A stretch of 64,000 nucleotides of DNA from Bradyrhizobium_A sp052115025 (lineage in GTDB: Bacteria > Pseudomonadota > Alphaproteobacteria > Rhizobiales > Xanthobacteraceae), in contig NZ_JBFRFW010000002.1 in the NCBI RefSeq assembly GCF_052115025.1, positions 513,009 to 577,008 on the forward strand, in the 5' to 3' direction. The translations under genes were made by a program, and so were the position numbers. How positions within the stretch are numbered: position 1 is the stretch's first letter; each line of letters starts with the position of its first letter. Shown piece by piece: positions 9,031 to 18,130 of the stretch. Under the pieces are notes generated by a model, which searched no databases, was not told where the DNA came from, and worked only from the letters and a program-made list of their open reading frames with translations.

Positions 9031-10455
9031 ATGGCATTCAAGGATTACGACGCGTACGACGGGCTCGGTCTCGCCGGGCTGGTGCGCAAGGGCGACGTCA
9101 GCGCGACGGAATTGCTGAATGAAGCGATCGCGCGCACCGAGCGGGTCGATCCGCAAATCAATGCCGTGGTGGTGCGTCATGACGATTATGCGCGGCGCCA
9201 GATCGAAGCCGGGCTGCCACAGGGGCCGTTCACCGGCGTGCCGTTCCTGCTGAAGGATCTGGAGCTGCTTGCCGGCACCCGCACCACCTTCGGCGCGCGG
9301 CTGCTCAAGGACAATGTCGCCGACCATGACGGCACCTTCGCCACGCGCTGCCGCGCCGCGGGCCTCACCATCTTCGGCAAGACCGCGACGCCGGAGTTCG
9401 GCCTGATGCCGACCACCGAGACCGCACTGTTCGGGCCGACACGCAATCCGTGGAATCTCGACCATTCGTCCGGCGGCTCGTCGGGCGGCGCCGCGGCCGC
9501 GGTGGCGGCGCGCATCCTGCCGGTGGCCCATGCCAGCGACGGCGGCGGTTCGATCCGCATTCCGGCATCCGCCTGCGGCGTGTTCGGCCTCAAGCCCACG
9601 CGCGCCCGCACCCCGCTCGGCCCCGACCGCGGCGAGGGCTGGGGCGGCTTCTCCTGCAACCACGTGGTCAGCATCAGCGTGCGCGACAGTGCGGCGATGC
9701 TGGACGCGCTGCATGGCGCGGAGCCGTCGAGCCCCTACACCGCGCCGGCGCCGGAGCGGCCCTATCTCGATGAGATCGCCCGTCCGCCCGGCCGGCTACG
9801 CATCGCCTTCAGCGCCACCTCGCCGGCCGGCGACGCGCTCGATCCGGAGGTGATGGCCGCGGTGCGCGAGGTCGCGACACTGCTGGAGAGCCTCGGCCAC
9901 CATGTCGAGGAGCGCGGGCCGAAGCTGCCGCTCAATCCGGCGGAGGCGCTGCAGATCATCGTCGGCGCCAACACCGCGCTGACGGTGCGCCTCGCCGAGC
10001 AGCGGCTCGGGCGCCCGGTCACCGATCGCGAGTTCGAGCGGCTGACGCTCGCCAGCGCCGCCAACGCCGGGCATGCCTCCGCGGTGGACTATGTCGCCGC
10101 GCAGCAGGCCGCGTTCCAGATCTCGCGGGCGCTCGCGACCTTCTTCGAGGGTTGCGACGTGTACCTGACGCCGACGCTCGGCACCCCGCCGCTGCGCATC
10201 GGCGTGCTCGACACCATGGCGGCGGACCTCTCCGGCATCTCGCCCGCGCTGCGCGGCTACATGCCGGCGACCGCGATGTTCAACATGTCGGGGCAGCCAG
10301 CGATGTCGGTGCCGCTGGCATGGAGCGCGTCCGGCCTGCCGCTCGGCATGATGTTCGCAGGCCGCTTCGGCGACGAGGCGACGCTGTTCCGTCTCGCCGC
10401 CCAGCTCGAACAGGCGCGGCCGTGGAAGGGACGGCGTCCGCCGGTGTGTGCGTAG
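9031..10455 (+). CDS. Amidase (amidase signature family)
   Basis: The 474-residue enzyme carries the full amidase signature. The catalytic Lys is in PFLLKDLELL, the bridging Ser in HSSGGSSGGAAAAVAA, and the nucleophile Ser in DGGGSIRIPASACG (Ser-cisSer-Lys triad). It hydrolyses a carboxamide to acid and ammonia. Length and the missing GatA-specific features (no gatB or gatC neighbours) fit a stand-alone amidase, not the aminoacyl-tRNA amidotransferase. Its physiological substrate is unknown. Confidence 0.92.
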   Translation: MAFKDYDAYDGLGLAGLVRKGDVSATELLNEAIARTERVDPQINAVVVRHDDYARRQIEAGLPQGPFTGVPFLLKDLELLAGTRTTFGARLLKDNVADHDGTFATRCRAAGLTIFGKTATPEFGLMPTTETALFGPTRNPWNLDHSSGGSSGGAAAAVAARILPVAHASDGGGSIRIPASACGVFGLKPTRARTPLGPDRGEGWGGFSCNHVVSISVRDSAAMLDALHGAEPSSPYTAPAPERPYLDEIARPPGRLRIAFSATSPAGDALDPEVMAAVREVATLLESLGHHVEERGPKLPLNPAEALQIIVGANTALTVRLAEQRLGRPVTDREFERLTLASAANAGHASAVDYVAAQQAAFQISRALATFFEGCDVYLTPTLGTPPLRIGVLDTMAADLSGISPALRGYMPATAMFNMSGQPAMSVPLAWSASGLPLGMMFAGRFGDEATLFRLAAQLEQARPWKGRRPPVCA

Positions 10456-10562
10456 GGCGCCATGTCATGCGAGCAGCGGTTGATACTGAAAGATGAGACC
10501 GCAGACCATGTGATCCGACGCTCTTCAGGGATCACTCCCCTTGCGCCTCAGTATCTGACTTG

Positions 10563-10581
10563 AAGCCAACGCTGGCTTTTT
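10563..10581 (+). terminator. Possible rho-independent terminator after the amidase gene
   Basis: AAGCCA and TGGCTT form a six-pair stem around a four-base loop, followed directly by a T run. It lies about 110 bases after the amidase stop, so it may end that transcript. Confidence 0.4.
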
Positions 10582-10700
10582 GTCGTCGCCGGCGTGTCCC
10601 GGCGACGGCAAACTTTAAGATCGGTGGCTGCAGTATCGATCACGCGCTGTGCGCGAGCGCCAGCGAACCTCGAAGAGTGACGGACCATGGGCCCGCGCGC

Positions 10701-11006
10701 TTACGCCAGTGGGCGCTTGACGCCGCCGCCAAGCGGACGGCGCACCACCTTGCGCTCGACCACGACGGCACGCTGGCCGCCACGCTCGGTCGGGATCGAG
10801 CGGATGCTCTGCGGAGCGCTCGGCCGCGCCTTGATCACCTGCGGCCGCACCTTGGCCGGATCGAGGCCCATCAGCGCCGAGGCGATGTCGATCTGGCCTT
10901 CCAGATCGTCGGTAATGCCCTGGGCGGCAAAGATCGCCTCGTCCAGGGTCGGGGGATCGTGCCGGACCCGGCGCGTTCCGTATTTCGTCTTCCAGTCTTC
11001 GCTCAT
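10701..11006 (-). CDS. Hypothetical protein (101 aa)
   Basis: The N-terminal 60 residues (MSEDWKTKYGTRRVRHDPPT, then LDEAIFAAQGITDDLEGQ) are acidic and probably helical. The C-terminal 35 residues are strongly basic (RAVVVERKVVRRPLGGGVKR). Codon use matches the chromosomal genes and the frame has no better alternative, so it looks like a real gene. Similar small proteins occur in Bradyrhizobium-type genomes as far as I recall, without a known function. The basic tail could bind nucleic acid, but that is a guess. Confidence 0.65.
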   Translation of the reverse strand: MSEDWKTKYGTRRVRHDPPTLDEAIFAAQGITDDLEGQIDIASALMGLDPAKVRPQVIKARPSAPQSIRSIPTERGGQRAVVVERKVVRRPLGGGVKRPLA

Positions 11007-11233
11007 CTCTCGGCTTGCTGCGTTAAGCCCGGCGCGGGACCTCCCCGCAGCCGGCGGCCGATGCCGCCGGACAACCGTCAGCTTACCTTTTACCCGAAAT
11101 GATTCAAATGTATGACCCCGCCCGCGGCATGGCCAGGAAGCAAAAAGCGCAAGGGAATGGCGACCTTAAGCCGCCGAAAAGCGCCCGCTCCCCCGTTGCC
11201 CCTCTCCCGCCAATCGGCTAAAGGAGGGCGAAA

Positions 11234-11310
11234 GCACCCGTAGCTCAGCTGGATAGAGCGTTGCCCTCCGAAGGCAAAGGTCACACGTTCGAATCGTGTC
11301 GGGTGCGCCA
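11234..11310 (+). tRNA. tRNA-Arg (CCG), also left boundary of element 1
   Basis: A 77-nt cloverleaf including CCA. The acceptor stem pairs GCACCCG with CGGGTGC. The anticodon stem TTGCC/GGCAA surrounds the loop CTCCGAA, giving anticodon CCG (Arg, codon CGG). The T arm is CACACGTTCGAATCGTGTC. The gene's upstream flank is chromosomal and an integrase gene begins about 100 bases after it, so it is the original attachment site of the island stack. Confidence 0.97.
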
Positions 11311-11414
11311 GCTCTAAGACGCTTATTTCATTGGCGTTTGGGTCGGCGCTGTCGCTCCCGGATTTTCCAAAGAACCCGATCCGTCACAGCCCTGTCACAG
11401 CTGGACGGAAAACT

Positions 11415-12482
11415 ATGCCAACGATCCGAAAACGAGGCGGCAAATGGCAAGCCCAAGTGCGCCGAGCGGGTTACCCCGCATTGTCGAAATCATTCTCCAC
11501 GCGAGCTGACGCCGTTGCTTGGGCGCGGGAGAAGGAACGATCAATCGATCGCGCCGAGTTACCCTTTGACATCAAAGAACTGAAACGGGTGACGGTCAGT
11601 GATCTGCTCAAGCGATACGAGCAGGAGATTACGCCAAAGAAACGAGGCGCGATCTTCGAGCGTTCGCGGATTCGCCAAATGCTCGCACACCCAATGTCTC
11701 GAACAAGCCTGCACCACCTGTCCGCCGCCACTATCGTTCGGTTTCGCGATGATCGCCTGAGGAAGGTCGAACCTCCGTCAGTGCGCCGCGAGTTGGTCAT
11801 CCTTCGTCACGTCTTTGAGATTGCCATACGAGAATGGGCCGTACCGATCCGCGAAAACCCATTTAAGCGAGTGAAATTGCCTCATGACGCCCGCCCACGG
11901 GAACAACGCTTGGTCGGCGAAGACGAAGAACAACTGCACGCCGCACTGGATGAGCGTTCAGCTTGGTACCTGCGCCCCATTTTAGTCTTACTGATCGAAA
12001 CTGGGATGCGCCGCGGCGAACTCCTTTCGATTCGTTGGCAAGATATAGATTTTGATAGCTGTACCGTTCGAATTGCGAAAACTAAGAACGGCCATCCGCG
12101 CCGAGTACCGCTAACGCCAGAGGCCGTAAATACCTTCAAATCTCTGCCGAAAAGTGGTGAAAAGGTCTTCAACGTAACCGCGAATGCGGTGAGGCTCGCG
12201 TGGGAGCGTCTTAGACTAAGAGCATCTTTGAAACATCTACGGCTACACGACCTTCGCCATGAAGCTATTTCACGATTCTTCGAGGCGGGGCTAACCGTTC
12301 CTGAGGTTGCGTTGATCAGTGGTCATCGCGATCCTCGAATGCTGACGCGTTACACTCATCTCCATCCCGAGGTAATTGCTCGTAAGCTGGGCCAGATCAG
12401 AGGCCAGCCATCGGACCTTGGCAATGAGAGAAGCCAATCCCATAAGCGCTCTTTAGTTAAAGCGAGCGATCCGCCCCGGTAG
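11415..12482 (+). CDS. int: Tyrosine recombinase / integrase of element 1
   Basis: The 355-residue site-specific recombinase starts at ATG 11415 (MPTIRKRGGKWQAQVRRAGY). Its catalytic residues are visible: Arg in ETGMRRGELL near residue 198, the box LHDLRHEAISRFF near 277, the GHRDPRM histidine, and the nucleophile Tyr in LTRYTHLHPE near 313. An N-terminal SAM-like core-binding domain precedes these. It lies directly beside the tRNA-Arg 3' end and presumably integrates and, with a directionality factor not seen here, excises element 1. The frame is open to 11331, but similarity starts at the chosen ATG. Confidence 0.95.
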   Translation: MPTIRKRGGKWQAQVRRAGYPALSKSFSTRADAVAWAREKERSIDRAELPFDIKELKRVTVSDLLKRYEQEITPKKRGAIFERSRIRQMLAHPMSRTSLHHLSAATIVRFRDDRLRKVEPPSVRRELVILRHVFEIAIREWAVPIRENPFKRVKLPHDARPREQRLVGEDEEQLHAALDERSAWYLRPILVLLIETGMRRGELLSIRWQDIDFDSCTVRIAKTKNGHPRRVPLTPEAVNTFKSLPKSGEKVFNVTANAVRLAWERLRLRASLKHLRLHDLRHEAISRFFEAGLTVPEVALISGHRDPRMLTRYTHLHPEVIARKLGQIRGQPSDLGNERSQSHKRSLVKASDPPR

Positions 12483-12610
12483 AAGCTATACACGCCCTCG
12501 TTCGTAATGTTCTGTGGCGACAATCCCCTGCCAAGCCCAGTCCAAAAGGGCGGATAAGCAGGCAGCGTCGTATGGATAATTAGTCTTGAGAACTCGTGCA
12601 TACGCGAGCA

Positions 12611-13843
12611 TCAGGGCACCGCTCGATACTCAATCACAGTCCTACCGCTCGGATCTGTCTTGCCCGGCCGGCGCAAGTAGATGCGCCCACAAGAATTCCA
12701 TTCAGCCGAATTGCGCTCGCAATAGTTGACGATCAACATCGATTGATAGGGTTGCGCCAACAGCAGTTTTATAATCTCCCCCCAAGAACCGTCCGATAAA
12801 TTCCATCCTCCACCATCAATCATCAAAAGTGTTGGACTAGTCCTCGCTCGCTCTCGCGCTAGCGCCGCCGCAAATTCGACAATAATCCGGAATGATTCGC
12901 TGCGTGACAAGGACAGATAGGTTTGTTCGAAGCCAGCAGCTGTTCGAGTCACGAGAAGCTCGCAGTCTGCGGGATCGCTTTCGTCCGAATCCGGGTCTTG
13001 GGCTCGGTCGGCGAAACGGATGGCACTCAAGTAGCCAGAGCCGTTGCGGATAATCTCGGTAGCCAAGCCTCTGATTACGCTGATATCGACGCCTAGTTCG
13101 CCTGCGATCCGGAGTAGATCGTCAGGCAATTCGCGAGCCTTGACAGCTTCTTCTCGCACATGAACGACTTGAAAATCACGCGGCGCCAGATGAAAGGTGA
13201 CATCGTCTATCCGATAATCTCGACCGTTGGCGTTGCTTGAATACTCAAACCTATGAGGAATTGGCGAGGAGTACCGGACGTCCAGTCTAATCTCCTCCCC
13301 CTTCCAGCGTTCCGCCTGCCGCCCACCCGCTGCTTCACAAATCCACTCAAATAACGACGTCTTTCCCACCGCTTCATTGCCGTCAATTATCGTAATCTTA
13401 GACAGCTCGAAACTAGAACGAGTTTCAAAACGTGGGCTCCGAGAGATTGTGATCGTTTGGATCCATCCCACGCCTGGCTGGGACATTCCTGTGCGCAGTC
13501 GCTGGGCTTCCTGTTCTCGAGCTCGCTTCCAATCCTTAAGCGTCTCGACCTGATAGCCTCGCCCGCCATTTGTATCAATTTCTCGCCCGTGATTTGCGCA
13601 GCACCAAATACCGTTCTCTACGCTGGCCAGTTCTTCGTCCGATAGTCCACCTCTACCTCGCGGGCCATTTAGAGCGGCACTGTTTATGTGAGCCGCCGTT
13701 CCTACGTTTGCAGTCTCGCCGCTCGAATCACCTGGACCTACCGTGATAACTGGGCATCCCGGGACAGAACAACGCCACGCCACTCTTTCAGCCAGTATCC
13801 TTCGCGTGGCAGCGCTGAATTCAACATCGCCCCTTCCTGCCAT
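12611..13843 (-). CDS. HNH-like nuclease fused to an ATPase, putative defence protein
   Basis: The 410-residue protein has two parts. Residues 1-120 hold an HNH-type zinc-binding nuclease module: WRCSVPGCP, then GTAAHINSAALNGPRG, then ENGIWCCANHGREID, which together give the Cys pairs and the H-N-H set. From about residue 145 there is a P-loop ATPase: Walker A in IIDGNEAVGKTSLFEW, a signature-like LSLSRSES, and a Walker-B-like PTLLMIDGGGWNL that lacks the usual Glu. ATPase and HNH partners occur in Septu-type defence (PtuA/PtuB), but here they are fused in the opposite order. Start ATG 13843 has GGAG five bases upstream. The gene diverges from the Mrr-STAND gene across a 241-base gap, which fits a two-gene defence locus. 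Confidence 0.75.
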   Translation of the reverse strand: MAGRGDVEFSAATRRILAERVAWRCSVPGCPVITVGPGDSSGETANVGTAAHINSAALNGPRGRGGLSDEELASVENGIWCCANHGREIDTNGGRGYQVETLKDWKRAREQEAQRLRTGMSQPGVGWIQTITISRSPRFETRSSFELSKITIIDGNEAVGKTSLFEWICEAAGGRQAERWKGEEIRLDVRYSSPIPHRFEYSSNANGRDYRIDDVTFHLAPRDFQVVHVREEAVKARELPDDLLRIAGELGVDISVIRGLATEIIRNGSGYLSAIRFADRAQDPDSDESDPADCELLVTRTAAGFEQTYLSLSRSESFRIIVEFAAALARERARTSPTLLMIDGGGWNLSDGSWGEIIKLLLAQPYQSMLIVNYCERNSAEWNSCGRIYLRRPGKTDPSGRTVIEYRAVP

Positions 13844-14084
13844 AACAGTCTCCACTATCGATCAGCGCATTATCCATTTGGCTCGGGTTCAACGCCGCCA
13901 GCAAGGCCAAGCTGACGGAGATGGAAACACTAGCCAAAACACATCCAACATGCGTAACTTCTGCCCGTACTATATTAGGCCAATAGATTCGAGCGCCAAA
14001 TCTTCATCGGGGCGCACCGCAAACAATAAATGGCACTTAACTCCCCTGAGTAAATGTCCGTCGACGTTAGCTCCTAGGATTCTC
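13844..14084. promoter_or_regulatory. Divergent promoter region between the two defence-like genes
   Basis: These 241 bases separate two genes transcribed away from each other, so both promoters must lie here. The right half is AT-rich (around 13985-14045) compared with the flanks. I cannot assign a confident -35/-10 pair. AGGAT lies four bases before the ATG of the right-hand gene. Confidence 0.45.
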
Positions 14085-16835
14085 ATGTCTAATTCCTACT
14101 TGATTGAAGTTGCTGTCCCCGAAGGAACAAGCAACACAGAACGGGGCCGCGTTCTCGAACGGTTTGCACGTCGATTCCTCGAAACCCAGAACTACAAAAT
14201 AACCGAAGAGCTTCGCGTCACCGCGTCGGAGATCGACCTGCTAGGATGCGATAAAACGACAGGTGAGCGCATATTTGTTGAGTGTAAGGCCCATCGCGCT
14301 GCCATTTCGAGCGAAGTTCTTCAAAAACTGCTTGGAAACATTACATTCAAGAATTATTCGGCGGGCTGGCTTATATCCACCTTTGCCCTTGGAAAGGATG
14401 CCAAAGGCTTTGAAGATGAATGGAATCAAAGACCACCAGAGGAGCGTCGCAAGCTTCGCATCTACCCTCCCGAAAAATTGGTGGAAAGGCTCGTCGCAGC
14501 TCGCATCATAGTGGACGTCGATTCCCTTGTCATCGACCGCAGCCGCTTTCGAACCGGAAGTGAAGCATACCTACTAATAACTCAAACCTCCGAGTTCTGG
14601 GCACTCCCAGTCCTTGCGGAAGGTACAGGTATTCAAATCGCCGCTCTCTTGTTCGACGCAAGCAATGGCAACGCGATTACTGACTCCGCCACGTTAGATT
14701 GGATCGACCGAACCGATCGCAGCTTACAGCTTCCATGGATATCCGATTCAGCCAATCCGACCGCAATAGCTACTGCTACATCTCGTCTCGCGTTGGAGCT
14801 AGAAAGCATCGTAGGCGTGCCAGTTGCAGATCATTGGGCGGACTATCGGCCAGCTCGACCGGAAGATTTTGTTGGCAGAGAAACAGTTCAGAATACCATC
14901 TTTGGATTCCTTGATAGCGTTCGCACAAAAGCCACCGAGACCAGACTCGTCGCAATCAAAGCGCCATCTGGCTGGGGAAAGAGTTCTAGCGTCCTAAAGA
15001 TCGCCTCGCGGGCCACCAACGTGAGAAATCGAGGCAAGTACTTTATCTTTACGGTGGATTCCCGCGCGGCAACAACTCGAAGGTTTCCAGAACTTGCCGT
15101 TGCAAGCGCTATCCGCGAAGCTGGGCGGAAAGATTTTATCTCTCTTTCAGACTCCATCGATTTCGGCGGCGCCACGAGTTTTTTCTCTACATCGAAGATG
15201 AAGACTATCGGGGAAACTCTAAAACAAGAAGAAAAAGTCATTTGCGTCTTCTTTGATCAGTTCGAAGAGCTGCTGTACAAGGCTGATTTGGTCGAAGTGT
15301 TCGAAGAGATGCGACGAATCTGTGCGGCCGTCGAAGAGTCTCAAATCAACATCGTCATTGGGTTTTCATGGAAAACAGACGGAGTGATCCCTACAGAGCA
15401 TAATGCCTATCACATGTGGCATACGCTAGCGGATCGGCGCTTCGAGATCGAATTAGCTCCGTTTACTGAAAACGAGGTCGTCCTAGCAATCAACCGCTTT
15501 TCGAAAGAACTCGACAAGCCCGTCATCCCGCAGCTTAGACGCGTCTTGCAGGACCACTGCCAAGGCTTTCCTTGGCTACTTAAAAAACTTTGTGTTCACA
15601 TACTGGACCTCTCGAAGAGCGGAATTGACCAAACCGATATTCTCAATCGTTCAATCAATATTCAAAATCTATTCAAGAAGGATTTGGAGAATTTGTCGTC
15701 GGCAGAGACCGCATGCATAAAGCAGATAGCGACAGAATCACCGGCTGAATTTTTCAAAGTCGTTCAAAATTTTGGAGAAGAAATAGTTTCGAGACTTGTA
15801 GACAAGCGTTTGGTGATTCGCAGCGGAACGCGTTTAACTATCTATTGGGACATCTTCCGTGACTACATTCTAACGGAGAAAATCCCCTACATCCCGGTCA
15901 CCTATGTGCCTCAAGCAAATTTTAGTAGGTACGTAAAAGCGCTTGCATACATGGTCGGCAAGAATGAGTTATCTTACCACGATCTCGCCACTCAGATGAA
16001 TTTGGGGATGGGCGCAGCGGATAATTTAGTTCGCGACCTTGTAAACCTTGGGCATGTGGACGCTAACCGGAAGGAGCACCGAATTGAGCCAACTTTCAAG
16101 GATGAGGCTCGCGCTATTGAGATAGCGCACTCGTTTTGGCGCTCACATGAGGTAGTCCGTCGGCTACTCGCAACAAGACCAAGCGGAGGTGCCTTCCGAG
16201 AGACTGAGTTTGTGGCTGTATATCGAGCTGCGAACAAGCGCAGTGCGTTGGGCGACAATGCAATTAAAGCCTATGCTATGAGAATGCTTCGGTGGCTGAT
16301 TGGGATCGATCTCGTACGTCAAGACGGAAACAATCTCATTTTGCGCGACGCTCCTGCGCTTTCTTCAATTCAGTCGCTCGAAGCAATAGTGGTCCAGCGC
16401 TCACAAATGTCGGAATTCTTTTTGGGAGAAGCACCGCCCTCTCGTGTTTTAGCGGCCTATCGAGAGCTATCTACAGGAGCGCAGGCGTTAACCCGAATGG
16501 AGATAGAGAAGCGACACGGGCGCAATACTTGTTACGCACTTATCAAGCTCGGATTGATGGACCAAGACGGCTCAATTCTCGGAACGACCACGCCAGAGGT
16601 GGAAGTAGTTATTGCCACGAGAGCTCGAAGTAAGGAAACAGTCGCTTTCGTTTGCGACATGCTCGCCGAGAATCCACTTCTTTTAGGGGCAGAGATCGGC
16701 AGACGGTTGGCAAAGGAATTCCGAACCGAATGGTCCGATGGGTCACATCGCCGACATGGTGGCGCGTTGCGAAAGTGGGCCAAGTGGGTAAATTCGGTTA
16801 CTGGGACAGCAAACCCGACGCTGCTCTCCCGATGA
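14085..16835 (+). CDS. Mrr-like nuclease fused to a STAND NTPase (Avs-like)
   Basis: The 916-residue protein combines effector and sensor-like modules. Residues 15-75 form a PD-(D/E)XK nuclease: GRVLERFARRFLE, then ASEIDLLGC, then IFVECKAHRAAIS. Around residue 265 a P-loop NTPase begins (FVGRETVQNT, then IKAPSGWGKSSSVLKI). The Walker B is VICVFFDQFEELL, the DQFEEL form usual in STAND NTPases. The C-terminal 400 residues look like winged-helix and helical repeats without catalytic motifs. In Avs proteins such a C-terminus recognises a phage protein and releases the nuclease. ATG 14085 follows AGGAT; the open frame further upstream (from 13743) overlaps the divergent gene and is not used. Function is inferred from architecture. 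Confidence 0.8.
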   Translation: MSNSYLIEVAVPEGTSNTERGRVLERFARRFLETQNYKITEELRVTASEIDLLGCDKTTGERIFVECKAHRAAISSEVLQKLLGNITFKNYSAGWLISTFALGKDAKGFEDEWNQRPPEERRKLRIYPPEKLVERLVAARIIVDVDSLVIDRSRFRTGSEAYLLITQTSEFWALPVLAEGTGIQIAALLFDASNGNAITDSATLDWIDRTDRSLQLPWISDSANPTAIATATSRLALELESIVGVPVADHWADYRPARPEDFVGRETVQNTIFGFLDSVRTKATETRLVAIKAPSGWGKSSSVLKIASRATNVRNRGKYFIFTVDSRAATTRRFPELAVASAIREAGRKDFISLSDSIDFGGATSFFSTSKMKTIGETLKQEEKVICVFFDQFEELLYKADLVEVFEEMRRICAAVEESQINIVIGFSWKTDGVIPTEHNAYHMWHTLADRRFEIELAPFTENEVVLAINRFSKELDKPVIPQLRRVLQDHCQGFPWLLKKLCVHILDLSKSGIDQTDILNRSINIQNLFKKDLENLSSAETACIKQIATESPAEFFKVVQNFGEEIVSRLVDKRLVIRSGTRLTIYWDIFRDYILTEKIPYIPVTYVPQANFSRYVKALAYMVGKNELSYHDLATQMNLGMGAADNLVRDLVNLGHVDANRKEHRIEPTFKDEARAIEIAHSFWRSHEVVRRLLATRPSGGAFRETEFVAVYRAANKRSALGDNAIKAYAMRMLRWLIGIDLVRQDGNNLILRDAPALSSIQSLEAIVVQRSQMSEFFLGEAPPSRVLAAYRELSTGAQALTRMEIEKRHGRNTCYALIKLGLMDQDGSILGTTTPEVEVVIATRARSKETVAFVCDMLAENPLLLGAEIGRRLAKEFRTEWSDGSHRRHGGALRKWAKWVNSVTGTANPTLLSR

Positions 16836-17708
16836 GAATCGAGCCCGACGGCTTGGTTCTATAGAAAGTCGAATGAGCGCTGTAGCCAAGCGACGGTATT
16901 CGGTTTTTCTCCCGCAATTCTTGGACGGACTGCAAGAACGAGAAAGAAATTTGATTGGTATGACGCTTGAGACCGTTTCGGATCGGCTCTTATGCTTGCC
17001 CTTGCAAGAAAGCAGGGGCTGTAGCGCGATGACACCTTCGCCAATGTGATTGTAGTGGCGCAGCCTCAGGCGATTGGAGACTGAAACGGCTTTGCCTGGG
17101 CCTCATCGTGACGATCAAGGGTGGTATCCCAGCCAACTGCCATCGATTGAAGCAAAAAGGACAATTACGTCCACTATAAGAGAATTGCTGCCCCGTCCCA
17201 TGTGTGTCAAATGGGCAACACTCGCCGCATTAGAGACCGCCACCGCCCATTCAGCAGGGCGAAACGCTCCAGCAGCCATATTCACTACCACTTCTATCAG
17301 TTCTGGCCGCAGGAATGGGATCAGGAGCGATCCCCGCATCTTGCGTAATCACCCGATTCTGACAGCGCTTTTCACTGACAAGCCATAGAGATCAGCTACC
17401 GCTACGCTGGCTTAAAGGTGCGCACCGACGCGTATGCCGCATAGCAAAGTACCCTTCGTGGCTCCTCAACCAAACAAGATCGCGGTGGTCAAAGAGGATG
17501 CCCGCATTGTGAAGACAAAGCGTCTCATCGCCCCCATTTGACTAGCGACCCAAGCACACCGCAACGACGCATCGGCACCTCGCCTGCGTCGCTGTTTCGG
17601 TGGGTATTCCTTGCGTCTACCAATGACCACAGCCGTCTACTGGCCTTCCAGGCCACATCGCCAACCTCGAACAACTGCTCAATTCCAATTCAAAAGGAGA
17701 CTAATCGC
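16836..17708. other. 873-base gap without a convincing gene
   Basis: Both strands contain only short frames with no recognisable motif. The base composition is between that of element 1 genes and the chromosome, and several frames break after 60-100 codons. It may be decayed cargo or a long regulatory region before the small gene at 17709. No RNA gene was recognised. Confidence 0.5.
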
Positions 17709-17924
17709 GTGAACCACGCCCCCTCGGCGAACCGGATTCATTATCGCGAACGATCAACCGACCATGCCTGCAAGAAAGGACATGTCCTATCCGTAAGGGT
17801 CGATGAAAAGATGTTAGAGAAGCTCACCCAACTCAGGAAGCTCTTGGCTACGCGGATCGGCGTTCGCGAAACCACGATGTCAGCGGCGCTTGCCTATTGC
17901 ATCACCACGGCTAATGCCACCTGA
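17709..17924 (+). CDS. Small protein with possible ribbon-helix-helix part (71 aa)
   Basis: The frame is open well upstream, but the GTG at 17709 has a strong AAGGAG ribosome binding site at the right distance. The C-terminal part (GHVLSVRVDEKMLEKLTQLR followed by a helix rich in Ala and Thr) resembles the strand-helix-helix pattern of small DNA-binding or antitoxin proteins, with a polar strand SVRV. It ends just before a terminator and about 200 bases before the helicase-like gene, so it could be a regulator or accessory factor of the element. Identity is not certain. Confidence 0.5.
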   Translation: MNHAPSANRIHYRERSTDHACKKGHVLSVRVDEKMLEKLTQLRKLLATRIGVRETTMSAALAYCITTANAT

Positions 17925-17935
17925 CGCTGTAGAAT

Positions 17936-17979
17936 CCCCCTCAAAGCCCAAGTCTCTTATTGTGGGTTGAGGGGGTTTT
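17936..17979 (+). terminator. Rho-independent terminator
   Basis: CCCCCTCAAAGCCCA pairs with the near-complement TGTGGGTTGAGGGGG across an 11-base loop (arms about 17936-17950 and 17961-17975), followed by TTTTA. It lies 12 bases after the stop of the small gene at 17709 and separates it from the helicase-like gene. Confidence 0.75.
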
Positions 17980-18130
17980 ATCCCACATAGTCCGTCCCTG
18001 GACTGCCCCTCAATGCTCTGACCTCTTACTTACACGCAGAGGGTTTTTACCCCATCCCATCCACATCCCCGGCCCACCTCTGCTCGCGATTGCGGGCGAG
18101 AGCGTTGGTCTATGCTCACTTGAAACATCA

